The notes beneath the pieces were generated by a model. That model saw nothing but the letters and a program-made list of their open reading frames with translations, had not been told where the DNA came from and did no database searches. A stretch of 64,000 bases of DNA, from the NCBI GenBank assembly GCA_029207755.1, contig JARCOQ010000005.1, positions 56,481,449 through 56,545,448 on the forward strand, read 5' to 3'. How positions within the stretch are numbered: position 1 is the stretch's first letter; each line of letters begins with the position of its first letter. Position numbers and translations under genes: made by a program. The DNA comes from Chamaea fasciata (taxonomy: Eukaryota > Chordata > Aves > Passeriformes > Sylviidae). Positions 23,064 through 37,048 of the stretch are shown here, one piece after another.

Positions 23064-26000
23064 AGAGCATTTGGCACTGAAGTGTTTTTGACCTTCTCTC
23101 TAAATATGTATTACTTAAACACAGGCACAAACAGCTGATGAGAGATGTGACGTGAGCTTTCAACGCTCAGTAAGTCTGACAGGAGGGATCAGCAGCAGCT
23201 CCTGAATGCACAGAATTGCAGAGACAATTTCACTGATATGAGCAAACTCTTGTTGATAACTTGGGTGAGAAGACAGAGAAGGAGAGGAACGGACAAAGTG
23301 ACATTTCAATTAAATCGGTGCTTAATAAAAATATTTAAGGAAGTAGATGAAAAAAGATAGGGAAAACATAAGAAAAACAAACAAAAGTCCCCAGGAGCTC
23401 TGTGGTGTTAATCTAACCTTCAGCATGACTGAAAACTGCACAGGCAGGTGAGCAGCATTATTGATGTTTGAAGTAATTACTTCAGCAGGCGCTGCTATCA
23501 AAATTCATAGTGATTGATTTCCCACTAGTCAGCTTATCTGTCTGAGAACAAGTTCACTGGAAAGCAGCTTATAACCCCTTCCTAATAAGCCATGGCACAT
23601 CACTGGAGAAAATGGCGTCAGGCTCGCTTTGTTTTGCATTCACTGCTATTAAAGGTTGAATCATTCAAAATTTTAAGACGCCAGGCAGTTTTCTTCTCCA
23701 GACAACCTAAGAATACAGGGATCTGTGCTTCCCAAGCAACCTGTCCTTGTCCTCCTAGGTACAGTGTCGATTGAAGAGACTTTCAAACTGAATTTCTTTC
23801 AGTAACAACAGGGGAAAGTCATATCTGAACACACACACCACACACATTTTAAAGTGTGTGGTGTGTGTGTTTTTAAAGGTTTTCAAATATGGAATATTTC
23901 CCATAGGCTGATTGAGAGCTGGTTAAGCTAGAACAGTGGAGGATATAATTAAGGTGCCTTAGGCCAAAGCAGTAATGTTGCTGTATATGCATTTGTCAGC
24001 ATCAGGTTAAATCCATGTTCCCTCAAGGTGCAGATTTGGATCCGAATCTGAGGTGAACTCTTTAATGTCGGGTTGGATGAAGATATAGGTGTCTCTGGGG
24101 CTGTTTTCCCTGGAAGACTTAGAAAACATGATCCATGTTATCACAGCCTCAGTAAAGAACCAGAGTGTTGTGACAAGAACATGATTAAATATCTCCCATG
24201 TCTCAGATATCCTGATTAGAGTTAGCAAACGAGGAATTACTGTCTGTGACATTGCAACAATTATCCATGCAAATGCAGCCTCCCTCCCACCCCTGGACAG
24301 GGGTGCCTGACTTATACAGAAAGCCTATCAAGCTACAGTTGGAAGGGCTTTCTCTTTCCCTATCCATTTTTTTAAAAAGAGCCATGGGCTGGAAAACGGC
24401 AGCCAAGACCTGAAGCTCTAACACTAGGCCAGCATCTGTAAGAGCTTGGACCTTTACTCCTCTCCAGCCTCTGTTGGTTGGCAGTCATCTATTCCCACAG
24501 ATCAAAGCACAGGAAAAAAGGAGAAGAAGGACAAGTGCAAGAGGCTTAACTGTCAGTCTCCTGGATTTGTATCTGTCTGTGTCAGGCGGCAAATAATCTG
24601 CAAGTGTTTTTTCTTTTCCTTTTGGCTGTTTCCTGTGCACAGAGGGCCAGAACACTTCCTTGTGCAGATAGTTGTTTCCCCCTGCCATCTGGCAAGGTGC
24701 ACAACACAAGAGGCAATGGTGCTATTTGTCAGGAAGGAAAAGGACTATTTGCTGGATCATTTTTATGGAGGAAAAGAGAGGGAAGAAGAGAGTGCAGGAA
24801 AACCATTTTGTACAATTGACAGGAGAAAGAGAGGAGCTGAGTGAGACAATTTCTCAGGGCAGAGATAGGCTGCTTCTTCCAGGACCCAACAGCTGGCCGC
24901 TTAGAATTGATGCATGAGCGAGGGAGGCAAAGGCAGGAGGGAAGTTCCTTTCCTAAACTTTCACAGAGGATGCAAATGACAACTTTTTAGAGTTGTGGGA
25001 AGATGTGTACAGCAGTGTCCAGGGCTCCCTCTGCTGCCCATGTACACTGTTCAGGCAGATGGAGAGGAAAAGTTCTGTAAGCTCCTCTACTAGAAAAGTC
25101 CTCAGCCCGTGGCAGTTCAAGTAGGGGAGCTCTGAGTTGTACAAACAACACACCCCAGCAGTCCCAGGTGGCCTGTGGCTCTTCAGATGGTGTGACAGAG
25201 TGGCAGGCATGGCAACCCTTTCTTCTCTCTGCTGTACCCAGCAGGCTCTGGAGACATCAGAGGCTCCACGCATTCTCACCATAGTCTGCAAACCAATATG
25301 CCAATCCTGGGTTTTGGCCCACATTACACATAGGCTTCTGTGCTCTTTTTATCCTTCTGTGTTTCCAGTGTACTGAGATACGACCCAAATTCCTGCATCA
25401 CCCTTCTGGCTTGTTACACTGTGCTTCTATTTCAGTGCCTGACTCCCTGGTCAGTATGGTGATCCTCTTGGTCCATGGGAGTCTGGCAAGGATGGGGGAG
25501 CAGATGGTCACAGTAACACAGTGAGGTTATATGAAAACTGTCTCTGCTGGGGGCACATTTTTCTCAGATGCACAGGCATGACTGCATCTTGGCCTAGATA
25601 AAGAGGAAGGTAGATGAGGATCCAACTGGTTTCTCTAGCAGGACACACAGCCCTTTATCCTCCCAAACCTTTAACATCTTCCCTGCATGTTTGTATCTCT
25701 TCCCACTAGTCTCTCTGGATGGGTGCTGCGGCAGCTCAGTGCTCCCATTCCCGGAGAGTCAGGAGGTGAAGCACAGAATGCAGACAGGATGGCTCCCCTG
25801 GGGGCTGGAAAGTCTCTCTCCTTCTCTAATTGTTTCTGACGTTTCACCTGACACATCCTGAGTGAGCACATCACCCCTGCTTCTGGGGGGGTTATAAAAT
25901 GTTTGGATCTCTGAACTTGTAGCTGTGTTCTTTGTCGACAAGAGATCAAAGATGTCAGAACTCTGAAAAAAAATCCCACGAAAAAGAGAGACTGAAAAGC

Positions 26001-27394
26001 AAAATAAATGACAGAGATGGAGAAGAAAGTCAAGCAGAAATAGGAACAATTGCCTAGAGACAGGCGGACAGATGCCTAGCAAACCAGATAGACAGACGGC
26101 TGTGGCAGAAAGACAGCATGCTCCTTGCTGTTCTTGGGCTGTAATTATCAGCTATTTAGGCACTAAGCCTAGGCAAACCAGTTATTATCAGTATTCAACA
26201 GCTCTGAGGTGAAGCCCAAAGTAATTAATGCCCTTTGAGATCTCGGTACCAACTACAATGAGCACTGATTCTAAGCAGAGCATTTGTGGGAAGGGAGGGA
26301 TTAAGGACTTTCTCATTATATAAGAAAGGGGTGGGAGAGGGAATCTCTTGATGAGCAAAACAAGTATGAACTGCAAGAGAGCTAGAACCTGCACATAGGG
26401 AGTGACTGTTGATCACACCTTCTCTAGAAGCAACCCTTATTCTTAAAAGGAGAAATTGCTGACTGAACTCATAGAATTCTTCTGAGAAAGCAGAAGTGCT
26501 CAGAAATACACCACGAGGAGAGCAGAAAAAACCATGGTATGGGAAGGGCAGGAGTACCTCATTCCTGTTGTTTTCATTTGGTCTGATGTAACTGGAGCAT
26601 CTGAATAGGTGACAAGACTCATACTATGTGATGGAGGGAAGGAAAAAAGGATGGATGTGCACTTTCCTGGGTGGAGGGCTGAAGTCCAGGAGCAGAACTC
26701 ACGTCTTCTTGGTATTCATATTTTTCCATGACTAGAAAACTGTCCTCCTCCTGATCTGGTCCTATAGTGATAAAAGGCACTTAGTGTGGCATTACAAGAC
26801 TCTGGCCCTTTAGGTTTCTCAAGGAAATACAGAAGAGTATCCTAAAGGAAGCCTTTCAAAGAAATTTTCAAAGACTGTGTAGTGTACATATTTTAGCATC
26901 AACAGCCATATGTGTGCAGTTGCCATATATGCACACACGCAGATGTAGGTGGTGGCTCAACAGCTGGTTCTGGGCCCTCCTGAGTCAGAAACCTTGAGAA
27001 AACATGAAGTCCCAGGCACAAGAAATTTTGTTTGTCAAGGCAACTGGAAGCTTAGATTTTCTTCTGACCCTGAGTGGCCACTCGCTGTTCTTTGGCTCAG
27101 AAAATGAAGAGTAAGTAACTGAGAACTTGGTGGAGTTATATTGGGATATTTTCCTCTAGATCTTAAGCATGCTTGGGGATGAACAGCAGAGCCAGCAGTT
27201 TATGACTAAGGATGCACAAATTAATAGTGTATTTTGGTGCTTCTAATTAGCCCCTCAAGCACAGCACAGAACCTGCTTGGAAAACCCAAGCTTGTAAACT
27301 GCTGCTTCACTGTGAAGCCTGTTCTAATAGTGAGAAGAAAGTGTTTTGAAGAAGGTACATATGTGAAATGGCTGTTAATCCTCCTTAGAACCAA

Positions 27395-27396
<2 letters not shown>
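23064..27396. other. Unique intronic sequence
   Basis: No gene or known interspersed repeat was recognised. It holds a perfect CA/TG hairpin at 23828-23871 and purine-rich patches near 24770-24850. All open frames are short and overlap one another on both strands, as expected of non-coding DNA. Confidence 0.6.
23828..23871. repeat. Perfect 18-bp inverted repeat of CA/TG type
   Basis: AACACACACACCACACAC at 23828-23845 is the exact reverse complement of GTGTGTGGTGTGTGTGTT at 23854-23871, separated by the 8-base loop ATTTTAAA. The CC/GG interruption is mirrored exactly in both arms. This points to an origin by inverted copying or by correction between the arms rather than two independent microsatellites. 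It would form a stable stem-loop in RNA of either strand. Confidence 0.9.

Positions 27397-27424
<28 letters not shown>
27397..27424. repeat. 28-base poly-T tract
   Basis: An uninterrupted run of 28 T on the + strand, flanked by CCAACC and AATATG. On the minus strand it would be a poly-A tail, but no retrocopy or SINE body was recognised next to it and no flanking duplication is evident. Confidence 0.9.
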
Positions 27425-27429
<5 letters not shown>

Positions 27430-30400
27430 GCTCCTGGAAAACACCTTCCTTTATACGTTGAGCTGTATTTCTTATATAAACTTGCTCTTCAAAATTTTCA
27501 AGTACAGGAACAGCTGGCACACAGTAAGAGTGGAAGAGGAGAGGGAAAAAAGGCAAGAGAAAATCCACTTCCTTGGGCTCTGAAAAGATTGTGGAGTGAG
27601 AAAAGGTTGAGTGAAAGGGAGCTGGTGGCCAGAGCTGTGGTGAAGGAGGCTCTTTCATCCTACAGTGGTGAAGCTGTGCAGAGAAGGGCCTTGTGATAGC
27701 AGATGCTGTGGGGCAAAAGGCAGCAAGGAAAATATTTCTTTCACCAATGCAAATTTCAGAAGTTGTTCCACCACTGCAGGCAAAGCACCCATGAGCAGGA
27801 GGTCCACTTCTGGTTTGTGGCAGCTCCCGTTTGGCTCAAGAAGCAGGTGTTCTGCAGCTGCTGCTTGGCTGACCATACCTTACCCAGTTAATGGGGTGAC
27901 TCATGCTTTCTGAGAGGGGCATGAAGGGAGGCACCCACATGCCTAAATAGGGTAATTAAGGTAAATGTTTGAGTTGTCTGATCCACTTATTTATTTGTTC
28001 AACCTGCAGCTTTGCTTGAGGGCTGTACAGTCCTGAAGCAGAGCTTTAGAGCTGACTTAGGGAATGATGCTGAGATTTGTTTTCCTTGTAGATCTAACAG
28101 CATCATTAAGGACCAAGTGAACTGGGGAGCAGTGGAGGCACCATGTTCCTTCCACCGGGCTAGGATCAGAGCTGCTCTCTGTGCTGTGCAGCCATTTGTC
28201 AGAAACCTGCAGGCTTTTTGCACCTAAATGGTTGGAGATGCTTGAAAATGGAGTGTTTTCTCTTACTGCTTTCATCTTTATTTTATTATTTTTATTTTAC
28301 CAAGTCCATTGCTTTCTTCCAGGTATTTTGAAGGCAGTTAGAAATTCATAGTTTTCGATTGCTTATTTTCTCTTTTACTTTAGATGCTGGCATGGCATCG
28401 GTATACTGATTGAGATTTATTAGGTTCATGATGTTGCCTGACCTCATTTTTGAGGAAGATTGTATGACAAGGTGACAGTTGGCTTTTTCTGATATAATAG
28501 TTTCTGCAATCACTAAATTGGGTTTTAGTCTGGTGATGAGAGCTTTTTTAAAAAATACACATTTAAATGTCAGAGAAGACCTGTGTAAGATGTTTGTAAA
28601 TGTCATGTCCTCTGGATGCCTTGCTAGACTTTCATAAACAGAGGTGAGCCTTTTCTGGGTTAATTCCATGTAGCTTTGTACTGAGTCTGCTACGTGAGGA
28701 GATGGGATTTGGAAAGTTTATTGAGTGTTGTGGGAATGCTTATGTAGTACAGACATGATAAATGAAGCTGGTAGATTGTGTCTCTTCTGTCAACTTTGTG
28801 CCTTGATTTATGGAGCTTTCACTGTTTTAGGGCTCCACAGCACTATAATTCCAGATCACGCAGGATTTTCCTACTTTGAGACTTGATCCAAAACTCTTCC
28901 CATGTATACTGAAAAACTTGGTATCTTTCAGAGCCAATATTCTTATTGTTTCATTCTTCTGCAAGAAAATGGAGGGAAATATGTTGTATTGCTGCAAAAC
29001 AAACAATCCCCCCAAAACAAACAGAAAACAAACCCCAAAACACACAAGAAAGAAAAGCAAGTTAGGAATGTGTCTTTATTCAGTGGGCTGGGTAATGATT
29101 TTAGGTGCTGACTCTGCTGGTAGTTTGACATCATTTTTTTCCCCAGACTCCCCCTCTCCAGCTTTGTTTGGAGGGAGGTAATGGAGGCTCCCAGTAGCAT
29201 CCCTTGGAGCTCCAATCTGCTCTGCATCCCTCCCTACCTCCCTCTGTTCTCCCCTCTACCTCCTCCCCTCTCGCTCTGCCTCTTTGTGCTGCATGTTCCC
29301 TTTTCAAAAAGTAATTTCATGGCTCATGCACTTAAGATTCCATCAGAAAGTCGAGTCTTTGATCAGGCAGACAGACGCCCTGCTGGGATTTCATTGGCAA
29401 ATCACAATTCTCTTAATTAAGACTATGTGTCTTTATATCACTAAACTGATTCCAGCTGGGTCCCTGCTTGTTTTACATCCAGATTTACCTAGACTATGGA
29501 TTCTCACCCCCTGTGACTCTGGAGGAACAAAAACCGTTTAAAGACTTTTCGTTCCCAGTCTCATTCCCCAGCTGGTTTCTCCCCACTGGTACAGCAGTCG
29601 GTGTGGACTGGGAGCTAAACCTCTCCCTCAGTCTTGTTTGCACTCTCTTCCCAATCAGGAGATATGGTTTTGTGAGGGATTTGCTCTGTTTCTTTCCAGT
29701 ACTTGGAAGCTGGGAATCAGTAGTAGAATGGGAATTGAACTTGCCTGATGCTTCCAATTTAGGTTTTTTTTTTTCCAGAAGCCATGTTTTTACCGAGAGT
29801 TAGGAAGATGCTAGAATACAGCATAATTTTCTCCTCCTTCCCATCTTTCCTTAGCTATCCATTAAAGGTGCAGCAGGTTAAGAATACTCACTTATGGTAA
29901 TCACAGGTCCTGTGTGGGAGAGACTTCGGTGACATTTCTGCTGTGCTGGGTTTGCTTGTTGTATTAGTCATGCCAAGGCAAGCATTTCTCTGGAGACAAA
30001 ATACACAGTCCTGCCTACAAAGTGTGTGGTCTGCTCCAGCCAAGGAAATAATGCTCTGGGGGGAGTTTCAGCAGACAGTGTTTTTCCACCAGTCACCTGC
30101 ATTTTCCCTTCCTCCTCTTTAATTTCCTGTCTCCCCTGACACCTTCTCCAGGGAAGGAAGCTTCCATAGCAACCTGCTAATGGCCCTGATGATAGGGATG
30201 GCAGCTGGCATGGCTGCACCCAGCCTCTGACCCCAGAGCCTGTCTGGGGAGGATTGAAGGAGATTCAGGGTTGGGGCTTCTCAGTGCACCAAGCCCAGCG
30301 GTACGGCTGCGTTTGCCATGTGCCAGAGAGAGAAGTCTGGCTCCTCTGGAGCAAATCCCTTAGGCTTTTTCAAAACCATCTGTGGGGGCAGAGGATGGAC

Positions 30401-31179
30401 TAAAAAACATGCCCACAGCTTGAGAAACATCCCCATAAATGTATTTGCAGGTGGGTGTAGTCAGACTCTGCCCTAAATGTGGGGAATGGCTGTCCCCGGG
30501 TGGGGCCCTCGAGATGCCACCCCCAGCCTCCGAGCGTCTCTACAAGTGACAGCTCTGTGGCCAGAAAACCTGGCTGCTTATGCAGTCCTGTTTAAAATTA
30601 ACAGCCAGTGGACTGGGCAGCTTTAATGGCCAGCAAACCCTGACTTGGCAATTCCAAAGCTGAGCTGCCCTCTTAATAAATGAATCCAAAGTCTCGACCC
30701 AGGATGCATCCTCCTCCACAGACTGATGCATCTTCTGATTTATCATGTGGAATTCTTTGCTTGAAAACGCCTACTTAATGATGTGCCTGTAGAGCTTCAA
30801 GTCCTGTCCTGAGAATAGAGTGACTTTGTTTGAGCCAGAGCAGAGCTTGACATTAAAAGAGCTTCATATTAAGGGCATGGTGTATCTCCCACTGTTACTC
30901 CCAGAAAGATGAGCTTCTGGTTCAGTCTAACAGGCTTCTGCCTGAGCCAAACCTTATTTTGCTCTTCACATGATTATAAAAATGTTCACTGAAAACATTA
31001 ACGGGACTGTGCACTGAGATGGGTTTTTGATTTGAGGGCTCCAAAGCTCTTTTTAATAAGAATTGCTGATTATGCTCCATAATAAAACCAGATTAGATCA
31101 AAAGGTGTTGAGAATTTCTGTTTTGTTTGAAAAACAGAACAAACCTATCCCAAATGTACAGATAGTACATTCGGTGAGT

Positions 31180-31400
31180 AGAAAATGAATTTTATGAGCT
31201 TTATAAATAACTTGATAATTAATTTTTTGTTAAAATTAATTAAGAAACTCATACTTTATAGAATGTTAACATCTATGTTTATCTTTGTCTTGTCCCAGAT
31301 CGTCGTAATGGAATGATAGAGACACGTTAAACTTAAATATAGTTAAAATTAATTGAAATCTTGCTCATAGGCTCTTTGTAAAGAAATTAGGATGTAATTA
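31180..31400. promoter_or_regulatory. AT-rich block with repeated homeodomain-type cores
   Basis: The block is very rich in TAAT/ATTA cores, the core bound by many homeodomain factors. The 13-mer GTTAAAATTAATT occurs twice, at 31229-31241 and 31342-31354, with several more TAATTA matches near 31215-31240 and 31395. Large introns of neural genes often hold conserved enhancers with this look, but AT-rich sequence also gives such cores by chance. Function is inferred only. Confidence 0.2.
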
Positions 31401-32404
31401 AGCTAAGTTGTTAATGATGTCTAGATGCTGTGGTGATCAGGGTCTGTGCCAGACTTGGGTCAATTGGATTTGCAGACAAAGGAGGCAAAGCTGTTGCTGT
31501 ATTTCCTTTGGGGCTTGTTCAACACAGCAGGACAGTGGACTGAAGGCACTTGTTGGCACCAGGGATGCCCCTTCCCTGAAGGAGGAGATCCCATTGCCAG
31601 GGATATATGCCTGAAGACCACAGTGCCTTGGGGATAGTTCCCTGTGGCTGGAGCATTGCCTCTGGGAGAACAGAGCCTGCACAGAGACACTGAGACTCAT
31701 CTGAGCATCCTCTGCACCCCCTGGTCAGTGAGAGGCTCATGTGTAGGGCGCCAGATGAAAACACTGTTCAAAGGTGAAAAGCCAAAGTCATGAGTGTGAC
31801 ACGGCAGGAACACAGTGAACATGTCCTAAAAAGGTTAAATTAGGAGGAGTGATATAAAGTTAGTACTTCAGGACATCCAGCTGCTAGAAATATCAGAAGG
31901 TGGGGTTCTCTTGGGCTTTATTATGCCTCACTAGGTGTGATTTAAAGAATAAAAAATAAAAGCAAGCACAGTAAAAAAATTGCTAAGCAAAGCATCAAGT
32001 CCTGTTACAGTTAAGAGTATCAGTAACTTAGCAATAAAAACAGTAGAGGACAATATCTAACTGTACAAATTCCAGATATTCATAGCTGACTTCATATATA
32101 AGAGAAAGCAACTGCATTGAGATAAGAAATGCAGAGATAAGGTACCCAAACTCTCTTACCTTAGCCCTGGAGAGATGCCACAAAGGGAGGAAGTGGAAAA
32201 TCAATGATGATGCATTTTACCAACAGTTTAAATCCCATCTGGGACCATAGAGACTGATGTCATTTGTCCACACTGAACCCTAATCATTGCATCTGTCCAC
32301 TGGCTTCCCTAATATTTTCTTTTGACCTGATAAAGAATCTAATACCTGACTACAGCTTTTCACATGTCTTGAAAGTCATAGGGAGGGTGTTAAGATGTGT
32401 CAGC

Positions 32405-32640
32405 CTTGTGAGAAAGAGAAAGGAGATGGGAGGAAATTATAGGGGGATGTTAGGAAGGAAAGGGAGGTGTTTGTTAAGAAAGGAGAAGTGAAAGACAATG
32501 CAAAATGAAGACAAGCAGAGAAGCTCAGCTTGAGAAAAGGAGGGATTTGCACCAGAGATGGGGATGGAGGGACAGATAGAAGGGAAGGTGGGGAGATGGC
32601 TGGAGGGGGCAGGTTGGCAGCTGTAGAGGGAAGGATGTTA
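32405..32640. repeat. Purine-rich tract (+ strand)
   Basis: The + strand is strongly purine-biased, for example GAGAAAGAGAAAGGAGATGG, GGAAGGAAAGGGAGG and GGGGATGGAGGGACAG. There is no regular repeat unit. The complementary strand gives a Ser/Pro/Leu-rich open frame that is a composition artefact. Confidence 0.75.
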
Positions 32641-35600
32641 TATTTTCTTAAAATACAGACATTGGCATGCATTGGGCTAGTGTCTTGGCTTTCTAGATAG
32701 ACAGGTCTCAGTTAAAGGAAAAGGGGTTCTGGACCTTGATAAAATGCATCCCATCTTTTGGTGCCTGAACATTTGGCAGAATAGGCTCTTTTATGGGGCA
32801 GGTCATTGTTGTCTGAGGAACAACTATCTGCCTTGTGCTGTACTGCTAATTACCAAGGCAAAAAGGGAGACAAATCCTGCCTGTAGCCTGGTGGAATGCA
32901 GTAGAAGTGAATCCTGGCCCCCATGTGCACAGCTTCCTGAAACAGTTTGAGTTTTCTGGTTTGTTTTTTTTTTTTCTTTTCTTATTGCACGTACACGAGT
33001 ACTACATAACCAGGAAGAAAGCTCTTTTTTCCCAATCAAAAGCTGTTTTTTCCATCTCTCACAAGTGTGTTTAGTATATCTGTCTGCTGCTTTATACTAG
33101 GTTGAGGCGTGTGTTTTGATGTGCAAACGTAGCAGAGCTTCTTGCAATCTTTTCTTTCCCTTTCAGCATCTCATACTGCATGATGAGATCAAAGAGGTTA
33201 AGTGAATTAGGGATCTCCCAACCACAGCTTTTTGGAAATGTGTGACTGTTTGCAATGCACAATGGGCCCGTCCCTCCATTTGTTTCCCCTCCTTCACATA
33301 TGTGCCCACCATAGCTTCAAATGCTGTATCAGATCCAGGGAGACCCATTAGGAAGTGAGAAAACCAGCCAATACAGATGAACCAAGACGCTTCTTAAAAG
33401 TGAGAAAATGTGCTACAAGGATTTCAGATCCCAAATCAACTGAGTCACTTATGTGGAGGCACAAAAATGGAACCATATGTAATCTCAAAAACAAAATATT
33501 TGAGAATCAATTCTGGTTTTACCACTGCTGTCAAAGCTTGACTTCCCAGTTTAGCTTTCTTGCCAGGGATATTATTAGCCCTCTGCTACTGCTCAGGTGC
33601 TGCACTGATGGACGGGGCTGTTGAAATAAAAGGCCTTTCTGGATGGAAAGGCAAAGTGAATAAAACAGCATGGTGGCAAGGCTGCAGGTGGCTTTTAAAA
33701 GTTTTTCAGCAAAATGAACAACAGTTTATTTTGGAGCAGCCAATAGAGTTTTGGCTGATTTGAGGTGCTTTAGTTGTCTTTCCACTTGAATCTTTTTCCT
33801 TTTAAATGTAGGTGCAATTTTAAAAAAGGCTGTTTGAAATGAAAAGTCAGAAGCTTTATTATAAGAAAATGCCCATATGAGACCTTTTGGATTTTTTATA
33901 TGGAGTACATCAACATTTTTAAGGGATACTTAATGTTCCCTCTTTTGTAACATCTCAAAACCAATAGAAAGGCAGAATCAAGCAGATAACTGCACAGACA
34001 CGTGTCACTGCTTTTGGGGCGCTCTGCTGACAAGGAGATGTGAGGCTGTCCCCCAGAGAGGAGAGCACCCAGCCAGACCCACATGAGTCTACATGCAGCA
34101 CCGCAGCCCCTGGGCAGCGTGTGGAAATTGCCAGGGTAGTTTTCCAGTCAGCTTCCAACTTGTGTTAAAAGCATCTCTGATCTACATCAGTATCACAGAC
34201 TTGACGTTTAAGGTGAACATATGAGGCAAGTCATGTTGTATGATGGATTTGTGTTTGGAGTGCAGCCACCAGATCATCATCCAGTGAAATAAACAGGACA
34301 ACTGTGCCTTCCCCCCCCCAGAAAAAGAGTCCTTGAGATGGAGATGTTGCAATGCCATACATCCTACATTGGTCTTTCTAACTCAGAAGCTTACTAAGGC
34401 TCTCTTCTGAGGAATAGAAATGAAATGTGTTTTATGGAGCAGGCTTTTATCACTTATCTCTCTGGTCATTTCAAAAAGGTTTTGAGTAATTAAACTTTAT
34501 ATGGAGCTCATTGGAATTGCTCTAGATTTCCACTAAGTTGAGGATCTGACTAATACAGGGATATCTCTTTTTTTTCACCATAAAACTAGAAACTCTGTCT
34601 CATGGCATGTTCTTTTTGCTCATTGAGAAGTTTTGTGAAACTGCTGTCAAACATGGTATTTTTTAAGGTTGTGCACAAGTACCTAACATTGTGAACACAC
34701 TGCATACATACATTAATGTCACATTCAGGTGGCAAAACATTTATAACTGTCACCACTTTCCCTGTCTCTCTTCTTGCCTGTCTCCAAACATGTAATCAGC
34801 CCTGCACCTGGCTGGTTGATGAGGTAGGTGGGGGATGGTCACATTTGTCCTCACGTTGCTGTGCATTCTGCAGACTTCAGAAGCAGAGGTGCAGAGGGAC
34901 TTTTCGTTTTGGGAGTGTTGAGTATATGACAACAACAATAATCCACAATTTGGGATGATAGTTGAGAAACACATGGTATGAAGCAACACCATCAGGGTCT
35001 GTTGGTGGTGTTGTGGGGAAATTGTTTGTTGAATTTAGGTGATTTTAGATAATTTGCTAGAATATATACTGGTATCCTCAGGAATTCAGGCCTTTCCATC
35101 CTGTTTGCCATGTAAATATCACTCCCTTCAGAGACCTCAAGCTACTCTCATGGCCTCACACCACTCTGTCAGACCGAGTCAGAGCACTGCAGCATTAGCA
35201 GCACTCCCTGCTCTCCTTAGCAAAGATCAAGGGGTGCGTTCCATGAAAAGGTAACAGGTCCTGTGAGACCACATACAGCTCCAAGATTGTTCAGTCTCCT
35301 ACCCTGTCAGTCACTGCATGGAGGCTGTTTAGACTTGACAATTTCCATTAGCATGAGGTCATTTCTCAGAAAATCCCCCACAGTTGCCCCAGTTTGGCGT
35401 GGGCTTGTGAAACTATATCAGCAACAGGACTGCTGACATGAGCCGAAGAAAAATCTGTTTCTTGCCAGTGCTTCCACTGCTTCTGCCATCAGGGTAGCCT
35501 GTGCAAGGACAGGTCTTTCCTGAAAAAGCTTAAATATCAACATGGGAAGTCAGGGAAGGAAATTAAGCCCTCTGGGGAGTGGGCACCAGGTGCTGGGACA

Positions 35601-37027
35601 GGGAGGCCCTCTACAAATCTGAAAACAAGCTGACTTGAGGAGAAAGCTTTGGCTAAGCACCTACAGGCTGTTCTGTGTCAGCAGCATTGCCAGAACAAGG
35701 TAAGGGCTCACTCTGTCGCCTGCCATGTGTGGAAACCCTACCTGCTTGCAGTGCTGTGGCCAAATAATGACTTAAGTTCCCACTTTTTTTTATTTGATGA
35801 GGCCAGATAGTCTCACATGCCAAGCTGGATCCTACCAGCTATTTTAGGTGTAGGAATGTGTTGCCAGAATCAGTCAGAGCTATGTATACTAGCTTTGGAA
35901 GCAGCTCCATGCTGTTTCCCAGGTAAATGGCTTCAAATCAAGCTCACCGTAGTGAAATCCAGCGTGCTCTCTGTCATAGCTTCTCAACACTCTGCCCTTC
36001 TGACCTCCATCATCCTCCCAATTCCATCTGGTGTAACTCCATACAAATGTCACACTGGAAGCAATCACCTGTATCTTGCAGTCGCTTCAAACACTCACCC
36101 ACCTGTTGTCCAGCCTTGGCCACAGTCCCCTGTCTATCAAGTGACATTACTCTGAAAAGGTCTTAGAGTTCACATTCTCTATGAGCATGGTTAATAAACT
36201 GCTCCAGCAGCTGCCCTGCAGTTATTTCTTCAACAGAAAAATGCTTCAGGGAAAATGTTTTGAAAAGAGTGTATCTGACATTTTCATCGGGCTTACTGTC
36301 CTCAGCCTGTGCAAAGACTCAGCTTTCTGAAGTTGTGCTTTCAGTGTCAGCCCACCTTCACCAGCAGGGATCCCACTGCCCTTGCTTAGGGAGTGTTTTA
36401 GGGTTTGTTAGAGCTCCTTTGGGCTCCACATTTGGCTCTGTGTTTCTGAATATGGAAAGAGCATGCTCCATTTCCTCTCAGTTGAAAGCTGCAGTATGCT
36501 TGTCTAGACCCTTGTGATGCCTCTCTGTCTGGAGTTCCAAGAGGACCTACAATGTCCTAAAGAAAATCCAATAAACTATTATCTTTTAGTAGTAAATTTG
36601 CATCTCTGGTTAGCCCTGTACATCAGCTGTACCATTACAACACATGAATATTCACATACACAAATACAGCAAACACACCTCCACATATTCCACCAAGGCA
36701 TCAGTGCACCATCGTAAAAACCATAGTCCTCTAATTTCAGGAGAAAAGTTATTTCAGTGTTGCTGAAATGCGAATCAGAGGGAAGGGGACTGATCACAGC
36801 ACCACTTACCTCGGCACCTCTCAGTAACTGCTTGGCAGCAAAAACTGGACCTATTCAGCTGAAAGAATAGATTGCCTGTCCAAACAGGGGGTTAATTAAC
36901 CACTTGGACAAACTGCTGAGTGCAACATTCTTCTTTTTTTCATCTTGTCACATGATGATTGGACCTCTTTCTGGAAGTTATTTTTTTAGCCAAATATTAC
37001 GAGATTCAATATATGTAATTTGAAGAA

Positions 37028-37048
37028 GGTGCCTGTGATACAGGCACC
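37028..37048. repeat. Perfect 9-bp inverted repeat, 3-base loop
   Basis: GGTGCCTGT, loop GAT, ACAGGCACC. A tight GC-containing stem in AT-rich surroundings. It lacks the following T-run of an intrinsic terminator, which would not apply in this organism anyway. No role assigned. Confidence 0.8.

Noticed and set aside
27221..27658. A 145-codon minus-strand frame containing a Lys run
   Set aside because: The Lys run is simply the poly-T tract read in reverse, and the flanks have no family resemblance.
31116..31139. TTCTGTTTT and AAAACAGAA stem-loop
   Set aside because: Nine A/T-rich pairs in AT-rich sequence are expected by chance, and there is no sign of a precursor microRNA of proper length.
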